Assembly: GCF_023897065.1 (NCBI RefSeq)
Contig: NZ_JAMHIV010000020.1
Coordinates: 1 to 64,000 of the forward strand
Reading direction: 5' to 3'
Source of the DNA: Crossiella sp. SN42
GTDB lineage: Bacteria > Actinomycetota > Actinomycetes > Mycobacteriales > Pseudonocardiaceae
Length of the DNA stretch: 64,000 nucleotides
Shown one piece after another: positions 27,950 to 36,396 of the stretch. Under the pieces are notes generated by a model that ran no database searches, was not told the DNA's origin, and worked only from the letters and a program-made list of their open reading frames with translations. Both the position numbers and the translations under genes were made by a program. Every line of letters starts with the position of its first letter. Position 1 is the stretch's first letter.

Positions 27950-29797
27950 TCAGTCCTTGCGGGCGAGCAGGCGGTAGGCGCTGGAGGCGCCGTACTTCTT
28001 CGACAGCGGGGAGAGCAGCCGGTCGGTCAGCGCCGCGGTGACCAGCGCCGGGGCCGCCGCGATCATCGCCGCGGTCCGCCCGGCCTTGGCGCCGGGGGTC
28101 GGCGGCTGGGGCGCCCAGGGCGCGTTGTCGCGGGGGGCGTAGTGGTTGACCGCGTTCCAGGCGGCGCCGACCAGGTCGAGCGGCTCGTGGGGTTCGCCGC
28201 GTTGTTCGGCGACCACGGTGAAGCCCATCTCGGACAGGGCGGCGCGCAGGTTGCCGATCGGCACGAAGTGCAGGTGCTGGGGCTGGAGCCAGGGCAGCCA
28301 CCACTTGCCGAGCAGCTTGCCCCAGCGGGACTCCGGGTCCGGCACCTCGATCATCAGGTGGCCGCCGGGCTTGAGCACCTTGAGCGCGGCCTCCAGCTCC
28401 TGGCGCGGGTCCCGGCTGTGTTCCAGGTAGTGGTACATGCTGACCACGTCGTAGCTCTCGTGGATCTCGGCGGCCAGCTCCGGGAACAGGCCCCGGTAGC
28501 CGCGGTCGACCCAGCCGCGGTGCTCGGCCAGCTCCACGCCCTCGGTGATGTCCAGGCCGTCGAAGGTGGTCTGCGGCCACACCTGGCGGGCGGCGTTGCA
28601 GAAGTGCCCGTGCCCGGTGCCCACGTCCAGCCAGGACTCCGGTTCGGCGAAGGGCCGCAGCATCTCCGCGCGCGGCCGGTAGGCGACTCCGCGGGCGGCG
28701 AAGAGCTTGTCCAGCTTGTCCTCGCCGAGGCCGTCGTAGAAGTCGCGGTAGTAGAAGTCCAGTCCGGCGATGGTCAGCCGCGGGTTCTGGAAGATGTGCG
28801 TGCAGGCCCGGCAGCGGTCCAGGGTGAACTCGCCCGGCTTGTGCTGCAACAGGTCCGGCAGCCGCAGGTGGGTGGCCAGGTCGGTGCTGCCGCACCACGG
28901 GCAGTCGGCGCGGCGTGGCTCGAAGAACTTGGCCACCCCGTCGGCCAGCTCGGCCAGGTAGGCCGGGCGCAGCCTGGTCACCGGGTCCGGATCGTCCGAA
29001 GTGGACAGTCGGGCCTCGGAGATGGCGGCCAGCAGGCGTTTCGGCTCGGCGACGACCCGGCGCACGCTGTAGGAGAGCAGGTCGACCGGCTTGAGGCTGC
29101 GGCTGCCGGCGAAGACCACGGCGGGCTGGGCGGACCAGGCGGCCAGCAGCGCGGCCGTCCAGCCGGGGCCGAGCACCGAGCTGCCTGCCATGATGGCCAG
29201 CCAGCCCAGCCGGGGCCCGAGCTCGCCGGCGGTCTTGCGGCCGTGGTAGCGGGCCAGGATCCGGGCGTCGTCCTCGACGATCTCCGGCGAGCTGGTCAGC
29301 CGGGGGCTGACCACCAGGTCGGTGCTGTCGGGGGCGTGCAGCTTGAGCTTGGCCGCGGCGTGGCCGAGCTCGGCGGCGTCCCGGCCGCCGTGGCCTGCCG
29401 GATAGCCCGCGGCGTGCAGCACGCCGTCGTCGGCGAGCACCGCGTGCCAGGCGCCGGCGCCCCTGGCCTGCCGGTCGGTGCGGTAGTTGGCCGGGTCCAC
29501 GGTGCGCAGCAGGTCCATGGCCTGCGCGGTGGGCAGGTCGCGGGGCACCAGTTCCAGCGCGCACAGGCCCTCGGCCTTGGCGTGCGCGCGGGCGGCGTTG
29601 AGGGTGGGGCCGTCCACGGTGACGCCGTCGGCGTGCAGCAGGCGGTACCGGTCGTCCCCGGGGGCCGGGCGTTCCGGCAGGGTGCGCAAACCGGCCAGGC
29701 GACGGCGCAGCGCGGCGGTGTCGAGCACCAGACCGGCCAGGAGCGCGGCCTGGACGCCACGGCGCAACCAGGTCCGGGCAGTGGAACGCGGGCTCAC
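27950..29797 (-). CDS. Two-domain protein: unknown N-terminal domain plus zinc-ribbon SAM methyltransferase (paralogue 3, PKS operon)
   Basis: 615 residues from the GTG at 29797, which overlaps the glycosyltransferase stop (GTGA). It has the same architecture as the protein at 23778. A hydrophobic N-terminal helix and a domain of about 270 residues (LELVPRDLPTAQAMDLLRTVDP, AALLAAWSAQPAVVFAGSRSLKP) precede the Cys4 ribbon (CPWCGS, CRACT) and the methyltransferase (WLDVGTGHGHFC, YLEHSRDP, LKPGGHLMIEVPDPES). As last gene of the PKS-GT operon it probably modifies the glycosylated lipid. Whether the N-terminal domain is a second catalytic unit, such as a degenerate glycosyltransferase, cannot be judged by eye. 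Confidence 0.72.
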   Translation of the reverse strand: MSPRSTARTWLRRGVQAALLAGLVLDTAALRRRLAGLRTLPERPAPGDDRYRLLHADGVTVDGPTLNAARAHAKAEGLCALELVPRDLPTAQAMDLLRTVDPANYRTDRQARGAGAWHAVLADDGVLHAAGYPAGHGGRDAAELGHAAAKLKLHAPDSTDLVVSPRLTSSPEIVEDDARILARYHGRKTAGELGPRLGWLAIMAGSSVLGPGWTAALLAAWSAQPAVVFAGSRSLKPVDLLSYSVRRVVAEPKRLLAAISEARLSTSDDPDPVTRLRPAYLAELADGVAKFFEPRRADCPWCGSTDLATHLRLPDLLQHKPGEFTLDRCRACTHIFQNPRLTIAGLDFYYRDFYDGLGEDKLDKLFAARGVAYRPRAEMLRPFAEPESWLDVGTGHGHFCNAARQVWPQTTFDGLDITEGVELAEHRGWVDRGYRGLFPELAAEIHESYDVVSMYHYLEHSRDPRQELEAALKVLKPGGHLMIEVPDPESRWGKLLGKWWLPWLQPQHLHFVPIGNLRAALSEMGFTVVAEQRGEPHEPLDLVGAAWNAVNHYAPRDNAPWAPQPPTPGAKAGRTAAMIAAAPALVTAALTDRLLSPLSKKYGASSAYRLLARKD

Positions 29798-30966
29798 TCG
29801 GAGATCCTTCCGATGGCGATGGGTGCGGCGAGCTCCTCCAGGCGCAGCGCGGCGGCCTGCGAGCCACCCGCGGCGATGAAGGACTGGGCGAGGCGGCGGG
29901 CGGCCTCGCGGTGACCCGGCTCGTCGAGCACGGTGGCGACCGCGTCCCTGATGTGCGCGGCGCCTGCCCTGGTGAACCGCAGGCGGATGCCCGCCCCGGC
30001 GTCGGCGACCTGTTGCGCGATCACCGGCTGGTCGTCCCTGATCGGCGCCACCACCAGGGGCAGGCCGTGGCTGAGGGACTCGCAGACGGTGTTGTGCCCG
30101 GCGTGGCAGACCACCGCGTCGACCTTGGGCAGCAGCGCCAGCTGCGGCACCCTGGTCGCGGTGATCACGTTGTCCGGCACCGAGGTCACCGTGCCCGCCG
30201 GGTCGACCAGCACGGCCTGGACCCGGTCGGCCAGCTCGCCCATGGCCTCGGCGGCCGCGCGCAGGAACCGCTCCCCGGCGTCGGCGTTGGCGGTGCCCAG
30301 ACTGATCAGCACCTTCGCCCGCTGGTCCAGTCGTTCCCACGGAAACGGTGTGGGGTCAGGGCGTTCGGTGATCGACGGGCCGACGAAGGCGACCCGGTCG
30401 AAGGCGGGGTCCAGCTCTCCCACCAGTTCCCTGGTGGTGAAGGCGAGGGTCAGGTGCGGGGAGTAGCGCAGGTCGGTCTCCCCGGCCACCGCGGCCCGCG
30501 CCCGCATCCCGGCCATGGTCTCCTGGACCCATTCCACGACCTTCGGCATGCCGCGCAACGGGTCGGTGAACTCCGCGGAGGTGGTCGCCGAGGTCGCCCA
30601 GGGCAGCCCGAGCCGCAGCGCGGCCAGCGCGCCGGCCATCGCCTGCTGGTCCACCACCAGGACATCCGGCTGGAACTCGCCGATCGCGGCCTCCACGTCG
30701 GGCAGCATCGACTCGGCCAGCGGGACCAGGAACTGCTCCCACAGGAACTTCAGCGCCCCCGGCCCGCGCAGGTCAGCCGGGCGTTCCTCGACCTGCGTGG
30801 GGGTGGCGCAGTCGTAGACCTTCGCCGCCGGCCCGGTGAGCTGGCGGAGGAACTCGGCGTGTCCCGCCCAGGCCACCTGGTGCCCGCGCGCGGAGAGCGC
30901 CGCGCCGAGCCCGATGGTCGGGTTGACGTGCCCGAACAGTGGCGGGACCACAAAAAGTACTCTCAC
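29794..30966 (-). CDS. GT1-family (MGT-like) glycosyltransferase
   Basis: 390 residues from the GTG at 30966. The GT-B fold starts with VRVLFVVPPLFGHVNPTIGLGAAL. The C-terminal nucleotide-sugar site is AVVCHAGHNTVCESLSHGLPLV followed by DDQPVIAQQV, the signature of macrolide/sterol-type UDP- or NDP-sugar transferases. It is expected to glycosylate a hydroxylated lipid or polyketide. The start overlaps the hydrolase stop and its own stop overlaps the next start (both GTGA), so it belongs to the PKS operon without doubt. Sugar identity is unknown, and no sugar-nucleotide biosynthesis genes lie in the window. Confidence 0.9.
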   Translation of the reverse strand: MRVLFVVPPLFGHVNPTIGLGAALSARGHQVAWAGHAEFLRQLTGPAAKVYDCATPTQVEERPADLRGPGALKFLWEQFLVPLAESMLPDVEAAIGEFQPDVLVVDQQAMAGALAALRLGLPWATSATTSAEFTDPLRGMPKVVEWVQETMAGMRARAAVAGETDLRYSPHLTLAFTTRELVGELDPAFDRVAFVGPSITERPDPTPFPWERLDQRAKVLISLGTANADAGERFLRAAAEAMGELADRVQAVLVDPAGTVTSVPDNVITATRVPQLALLPKVDAVVCHAGHNTVCESLSHGLPLVVAPIRDDQPVIAQQVADAGAGIRLRFTRAGAAHIRDAVATVLDEPGHREAARRLAQSFIAAGGSQAAALRLEELAAPIAIGRISE

Positions 30967-31766
30967 ACCCCGACCTTCGCCCCGTGTCCGGCCAGCCAGT
31001 CCAGCAGCAGCTCCCGCATCACCTTGGGCGCCTCCACCAGCACCGAGTGCTCCTGTCCCGGCACGATCACCGTGCGGCAGTGCGGCAACGCGGCTTCCAG
31101 CGCCGGCGCCTGCTCGGCCAGGTCGGACTCGCTGCCGTACACCGCGAGCACCGGCGCGGTGATGCCCGCGACCTGCTCGGCGGTGAGCACCGGCCCGGTG
31201 GGCAGCTCGTCGGCGATCGCGGTGGCGTGCAGCATCTTCCCGGCGGCCTTGGCCAGCTTGGAGGTGTGCCCGCCCCGGTTCTCGGTGATCCACTCCAGCG
31301 CTTCGGCCTGCTGCAGCTGTTCGCGGGCCCGGCCCAGCATCTCGGCCATCTTCACCGACCAGGCCTGGCTGGTCGGCTCGGACTCGATCACCACGATGCT
31401 GGCCACCCGCGCGGGGTGGGCGACGGCGAAGCTGAAGGAGACCGTGCCGCCGTAGGAGTTGCCGACCAGGTGCACCGGCCCGGTGATCTCCAGCTCGTCC
31501 AGCAGCGCGGTCAGGTCGGCCACCGCGTCGGAGACCCGGTAGCCGTGCTCGGCGCGCTCGCTGCGGCCGTGGCCGCGCAGGTCGTAGGCCACCACCTGGT
31601 GTCCCGCCGCGGCCACCGGCCCGGCCAGGGTGAAGTAGAAGCTGGCCAGGCTGTCGGTGCCCAGGCCGTGGACGAACACCACGGTCGGCGGGTCGGCCGC
31701 CGTGGTGTTCTTGGCCGCCATCCGCTGCACGTGCATGCGGATGCCGTTAGCCTGTACGACCGCCAA
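30963..31766 (-). CDS. Alpha/beta hydrolase, candidate chain-releasing thioesterase or acyltransferase of the PKS operon
   Basis: 267 residues from TTG 31766, with GAGGGG about 10 bases upstream inside the end of the ACP gene. The oxyanion segment is FVHGLGTDS, the nucleophile elbow VGNSYGG (Ser104), the acid YGSESDL and the base His in PGQEHSVL, so the catalytic triad is intact. No separate thioesterase domain exists in either PKS protein, so this enzyme is the best candidate for releasing or transferring the finished chain. It follows the ACP gene by 2 bp. Confidence 0.78.
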   Translation of the reverse strand: MAVVQANGIRMHVQRMAAKNTTAADPPTVVFVHGLGTDSLASFYFTLAGPVAAAGHQVVAYDLRGHGRSERAEHGYRVSDAVADLTALLDELEITGPVHLVGNSYGGTVSFSFAVAHPARVASIVVIESEPTSQAWSVKMAEMLGRAREQLQQAEALEWITENRGGHTSKLAKAAGKMLHATAIADELPTGPVLTAEQVAGITAPVLAVYGSESDLAEQAPALEAALPHCRTVIVPGQEHSVLVEAPKVMRELLLDWLAGHGAKVGV

Positions 31767-31768
31767 GG

Positions 31769-32089
31769 TCAGTTCCCCTCGTCCAGCGCGCCGACCACGT
31801 AGTCGACGAGCTGGCCCACGGTCAGCGCGATGATCTGCTCGAGCTCGAGCTCGGCGATGAACTCGGCGAAGTTGACCCGGGAGCCGTAGCGCTCCTCCAA
31901 CTCGGCGGCGAGCGCGACCAGGTCGATGCTCTCCAGCTCCAGGTCGTCGTGGAAGGTCGAGTCCATCCGGACCTCGACCTCGTCAAAACCGTACTCGCCC
32001 AGCACTTTGTGCAGCATCACCGTGATGTCGGACAGCACGGCCTCGGGCGTCATCCGGACGAGCGTCAGGGGCGCTTCCGTGATCTCCAC
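31769..32089 (-). CDS. Discrete acyl carrier protein
   Basis: 106 residues from the GTG at 32089, with AGGAG 8 bases upstream. The phosphopantetheine attachment site is in LELESIDLVALAAELE, and the helical bundle with acidic surface is typical of type II ACPs. There is an N-terminal extension of about 15 residues. It is encoded 11 bp after PKS B and 2 bp before the hydrolase. It could accept the chain from the tandem ACPs of PKS A for release or glycosylation, or serve as a loading carrier. The PPTase domain of PKS B may activate it. Confidence 0.9.
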   Translation of the reverse strand: MEITEAPLTLVRMTPEAVLSDITVMLHKVLGEYGFDEVEVRMDSTFHDDLELESIDLVALAAELEERYGSRVNFAEFIAELELEQIIALTVGQLVDYVVGALDEGN

Positions 32090-32100
32090 CGAAATTTCTC

Positions 32101-35100
32101 CTATTCCTTGGTCCAGGCGACCACGTACTCGCCTGCGATCTCACCGTCAGGGTCGGTGATGACGGTCCACGTCACCGGGGTCGTGCGGCCGGTGGCGCCG
32201 CGGACGGTGAGCGTGTCACCCTCCGCGCCGACCACCTCGTACTCGGCGGCCTGGCCGCCGTGCGCCCGCGCGGCCGCGGTCAGCGCGGCGGCGAAGGCGG
32301 TGTTTCCGGGGCTGTCCTCGACCGCGCGGATGTCGATGCCGGTGGGCGCCTCGCCGTCGCGGGCGAAGGCCACGCCGACGCCGTCCTGCTGCGCGGTGCA
32401 GACGGTCAACGGCGGCAACGGGTTGCGGCCCACGACCGTGGCTTCACCGCTGACGGTCAGCTCCACCGGGAACATCGGCCCGGCGCCGCCGTCCCACAGG
32501 TGCTGGCGCACCGCGTCCTTGACCGCCATCCGCCCGAGCAGCCACCGCCGCCGCACCCTCGGCGAGGTGGCCTCGTACTCGGCGCGTTCGGCGGCGTTGA
32601 GGTAGATGCGCATCATCAGGTCGCGGGAGGCGACATCCGGCCAGCGTTCCCACACCACCAGGAAACCGGCGTCGCGGCGTTCGGAGAGCCGGTTGTGCTC
32701 GGGGAAGCGCTCGACCTTCTTGGTGTTCTCGTTGCTGGCGAAGCGCCGGTCCAGCCAGGCGTCGATCTCGCACCACACCCGGCCCTGGTGCACCAGCTGC
32801 ATGGCGCCGCCGAAGACGGTGTCGGTGAGCTCGGTGATCCGCACCAGGCAGTCCAGCCGCGCGCCGGGTTCGGGCTCGGGGCCGAAGAAGCGGATGCGGT
32901 CCATGGACATCGGGAACACCACGCGCTTGTCGGTGACGTTCTCCATGATCCAGTACCCGAAGACCTGGCCGACGTTGTCCAGCAGCGCGCCCGGCCCGCC
33001 GGGCACGGTGATCACGCCGCGGATGTGGTGCTCGCCGATGCCGTCCAGCGCGGTGACGCCTTGGTAGAGCGGGCCGTGGAACATGAACCGCTCTTCGTAG
33101 AGCTGCCGTGCGGTGATCTTCGGCGCCCACTCGCGTTCGGCGAAGGTCCACACCGGCAGGTCGGCGGCCGGGTAGGCCGGCGCGAGTTCGATCTCGGCCT
33201 CGGCGTTCTGGCCGAGGGTCACCTTGACCCGGTTGGCGGACAACGGGGTGACGGTGATCTCGACCTGCGTGGGCGGCGCGACGACGAGCCAGCGGAACAG
33301 CCGCACGTTGTGCACGGTGACCGCGCGCTGGCCGGGCGCGGCCTGTTCGGCGGCGTCCATCATGTGCTTGATCATCGTGGTGGCCGGGACCACCGGGAAG
33401 CCGTCGGTGTCGTCGGGCCAGCCCGCCGGGGTGCGGTAGAAGCTGTGGTCGCGCAGGTAGGGCATGGTCTTGGTGGACAGGTGCAGCGTGGTGCGCAGCG
33501 GCTGGGCCGGTGCGGGGGCGGCGACCCGGGCCTGGAAGGCGGCGGGAAGGCCAGCGGAGCCGGTGCGGGCGGCCTCCAGGACGGTCGCCGCGGTGTCGGC
33601 GGTGTCCTGGAGCAGCCCGCCGAGCTCGCTTGCGAGCGGGAAGCTGGCGGCCAGCCGGTCCAGTTCGGCGAAGGCCCCGCCGAGCTCGCCCACCGGCGCG
33701 ACCGAGCGTGCCGGGGCGACCGCGGCCTTGATCGCGCCGGGCAGGTCGCCGCCGAGCCGGACCGTGGTCGCGGACAGGTCCAGGGGGATTTCCTTGCCGG
33801 CGCGGGTTTTCCGCGGGGCCGGGTCGAGCCGGTCGGGGTGGGTGGGCGCGCCTTCGGCCCACAGTCCGGTGAGCACCCGGCGCAGCTGGCCCAGGCCGCT
33901 GACCTTGGGGCTGTTCGCGGAGATGGACAGGTGTTCCTGCCCGGCAAGGGAATCCGAGACCAGGGTGCTCAGCGCGCCGGTGCCGACCTGGATGAAGGCC
34001 CGGACTCCCGCGGCGTGCATGGCCTGCACCAGCGGGCGGAACCGGACCGGTTCGAGGAGGTGCCGGATGAACAGTTCCCGTTTGGCCTGCTCGCCCTCGG
34101 GAAAGGGCGCGGCGGTGGTGGCCGACCACATCGGGATGCTCGGCTCGTGCAGCCGGAACCCGGCCGCGGCCTCCCGGATCGGGTCCAGGTAGGGGGCGAG
34201 CATGGGGGTGTGGAAGCCGGAGCGGAAGGGCAGCACCTGGCCGAGCACGTTCTTCGCGCGCAGTTCCAGCACCAGCTCCCGCACCACGGGTTCCAGGCCG
34301 CAGACGATGGACTGGTTGGGCGCGTTGTCGTGGGAGAGCACCACGCCGTGCCGTCCGGCCATCACCTCGGTGACCCGGTCCGCGCCGCAGCCGAAGGCGG
34401 CGAAGACCACGCCGGGCACGCGCAGTGAGTCCGGGTCGAACTTGGCCAGGAACTCGTCGATCTGGGTCTGCTCGTAGATGCCGCTGGTGATCATCGCGGT
34501 CCACTCGCCGACGCTGTGCCCGGCGATGTGGTCGGGCTGGACGCCGAGCTTGCGCAGCACGGTGTCGAGCAACCGGCCGACGCCGACCACGCCCGCGCCG
34601 TGCGCGCCCACGTTGCCGGTGTCCAGGCCGGGCACGGTGAGGCCGAAGTGCGCGGCCACGTCGTCCACCCTGGGCTCGAAGTCGGCTTCCAGGCCGGGGT
34701 AGACGAAGGCGACCTTGCCGCCGTTGGCCAGTAAGGGTTCCGGGCTGAACCAGACGTCGTTGCGGCCGCGCCAGGCGACCTGTTTGCCGACCACCTTGCG
34801 CGCGATGCCGAGCCGTTTCGCGGTGGGCGCGACGATGCCCAGCCTGCATCCGTCCTCAGTGGACGGTGCGGTGGAGCGGATCTCGGCATCGGGCAGGTCG
34901 AGCAGCTCGGCCAGGCGGGCCGGGGTGGGCGCGCTGATGGTGAGCACCCGCTCCGGCTCGGTGACCGTGATCGCCGGACGGTCCACAGTGGACGGTGCTT
35001 CTTCGAGGACCACGTGGGCGTTGATGCCGCCGAAGCCGAAGGCGTTGACCGCGGCCCGCCGCACCTCCTGGCCCTCGGACAGCTCCCAGGGCTGGGCGGT

Positions 35101-36396
35101 GTCCAAGGGGCGGAACCGGGTCTGGGCGAGGTCGGCGTGCGGCTGCTCGCAGTGCAGGGTGGGCAGCAGCACCTGCCGGTGCAGCGCCAGCGCGGCCTTG
35201 ACCAGGCTGGCCACCCCCGCGGCCGGCATGGTGTGGCCGATCATAGACTTGACCGAGCCGATCACCGCGCTGGGCCCCTCGGAGCCGAAAACCCGTTGCA
35301 GGGTGGCCAGTTCCGCGCCGTCGCCGGCCGGGGTGGCGGTGCCGTGCGCTTCCAGCAGACCGACCGAGCCGGGCGCGGCGGGGTCGAGTCCGGCCGCCGC
35401 CCAGGCCCGCTGCAACGCGAGGACCTGGCCCTCGGGCTCGGGGTTGAACAGGCTGGCGCTGCGGCCGTCGCTGGCCACGCCGGTGCCGCGGATCACCGCG
35501 TACACCCGGTCGCCGTCCCGCTGGGCGTCGGCAAGTCGTTTCAGCACCACGACTCCGGTGCCCTCGCCGATCAGGATGCCGTCGGCGCGGCGGTCGAACG
35601 GCCGGATCTGCTGGTCCTTGGACAGCGCGCGGAGCTGGGAGAACACGCTCCAGAAGGTGACGTCGTGGCAGTGGTGCACGCCACCGGCCAGCATCACGTC
35701 GCAGCGCCCGGCGGCCAGTTCGGTGACCGCCTGGTCGACCGCGACCAGGCTGGAGGCGCAGGCGGCGTCCACGGTGTAGGCGGGGCCGCGCAGGTCCAGG
35801 CGGTTGGCGATGCGGGAGGCGGCCAGGTTGGGCACCAGGCCGATCGCGGACTCCGGGGAGGCCGGGCCGAGCTGGTCGACGAAGGCCTGCCGGACCGCGG
35901 CCAGCTGGTCCGCGCCCAGGTCGGGCAGCAGGTCGCCGAGGGTCTTGGCCAGCTGGTGGGCGGTGCGCACCCGCTGGTCCAGGCGCACCAGGCCGGGGGT
36001 GAGGTAGCCGCCGCGGCCGAGCACCACGCCGATCCGGTCCGGCGCGGGCAGCTTCTCCTGCCCGCCTGCGTCGGCGATCGCGGCCGCGGCCACCCGCAGC
36101 GCGATCAGCTGGTCGGGTTCGGCGCCGGAGACCGAGTTCGGCATGATGCCGAAGCTCACCGGGTCGAAGCTGGCCTTGACGAACCCGCCGCGGCGGCAGT
36201 AGACCTCCTCCGCCTTGGCCGGTCCGGTGGCCGAGTCCGGGTGGTAGAAGTCGGCGTCCCAGCGGTCGGCAGGCACCTCGGTGATGGCGTCGACGCCGTT
36301 GACCAGGTTGTGCCAGTAGGACTCCAGGTCGCCAGCGCCGGGTAGCAGCACGGCCATCCCGACGATCGCGACCGGGGTGGTCTGGGTCATGGTCAC
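32101..36396 (-). CDS. PUFA-synthase-like iterative PKS subunit B: KS-AT-DH-PPTase
   Basis: About 1431 residues. It starts at GTG 36396, overlapping the PKS A stop, or at ATG 36390. KS: about 8-450, active-site DAACASS (Cys213), EAHGTATPAGDGAE and IGHTMPAAG histidines. AT: about 545-880 with GHSVGEW (Ser628) and FHTPML. DH: hotdog region about 970-1200 with RDHSFYRTPAG (His984) and FPVVPATTMIKHMMDAAE. C-terminal PPTase-like domain: about 1235-1431, with GRMAVKDAVRQHL and GIDIRAVED. This combination is found in PUFA, heterocyst-glycolipid and enediyne-type iterative synthases. It has no ACP or KR of its own, so it must work with PKS A. A built-in PPTase suggests self-activation of the complex. 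Confidence 0.88.
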   Translation of the reverse strand: MTMTQTTPVAIVGMAVLLPGAGDLESYWHNLVNGVDAITEVPADRWDADFYHPDSATGPAKAEEVYCRRGGFVKASFDPVSFGIMPNSVSGAEPDQLIALRVAAAAIADAGGQEKLPAPDRIGVVLGRGGYLTPGLVRLDQRVRTAHQLAKTLGDLLPDLGADQLAAVRQAFVDQLGPASPESAIGLVPNLAASRIANRLDLRGPAYTVDAACASSLVAVDQAVTELAAGRCDVMLAGGVHHCHDVTFWSVFSQLRALSKDQQIRPFDRRADGILIGEGTGVVVLKRLADAQRDGDRVYAVIRGTGVASDGRSASLFNPEPEGQVLALQRAWAAAGLDPAAPGSVGLLEAHGTATPAGDGAELATLQRVFGSEGPSAVIGSVKSMIGHTMPAAGVASLVKAALALHRQVLLPTLHCEQPHADLAQTRFRPLDTAQPWELSEGQEVRRAAVNAFGFGGINAHVVLEEAPSTVDRPAITVTEPERVLTISAPTPARLAELLDLPDAEIRSTAPSTEDGCRLGIVAPTAKRLGIARKVVGKQVAWRGRNDVWFSPEPLLANGGKVAFVYPGLEADFEPRVDDVAAHFGLTVPGLDTGNVGAHGAGVVGVGRLLDTVLRKLGVQPDHIAGHSVGEWTAMITSGIYEQTQIDEFLAKFDPDSLRVPGVVFAAFGCGADRVTEVMAGRHGVVLSHDNAPNQSIVCGLEPVVRELVLELRAKNVLGQVLPFRSGFHTPMLAPYLDPIREAAAGFRLHEPSIPMWSATTAAPFPEGEQAKRELFIRHLLEPVRFRPLVQAMHAAGVRAFIQVGTGALSTLVSDSLAGQEHLSISANSPKVSGLGQLRRVLTGLWAEGAPTHPDRLDPAPRKTRAGKEIPLDLSATTVRLGGDLPGAIKAAVAPARSVAPVGELGGAFAELDRLAASFPLASELGGLLQDTADTAATVLEAARTGSAGLPAAFQARVAAPAPAQPLRTTLHLSTKTMPYLRDHSFYRTPAGWPDDTDGFPVVPATTMIKHMMDAAEQAAPGQRAVTVHNVRLFRWLVVAPPTQVEITVTPLSANRVKVTLGQNAEAEIELAPAYPAADLPVWTFAEREWAPKITARQLYEERFMFHGPLYQGVTALDGIGEHHIRGVITVPGGPGALLDNVGQVFGYWIMENVTDKRVVFPMSMDRIRFFGPEPEPGARLDCLVRITELTDTVFGGAMQLVHQGRVWCEIDAWLDRRFASNENTKKVERFPEHNRLSERRDAGFLVVWERWPDVASRDLMMRIYLNAAERAEYEATSPRVRRRWLLGRMAVKDAVRQHLWDGGAGPMFPVELTVSGEATVVGRNPLPPLTVCTAQQDGVGVAFARDGEAPTGIDIRAVEDSPGNTAFAAALTAAARAHGGQAAEYEVVGAEGDTLTVRGATGRTTPVTWTVITDPDGEIAGEYVVAWTKE

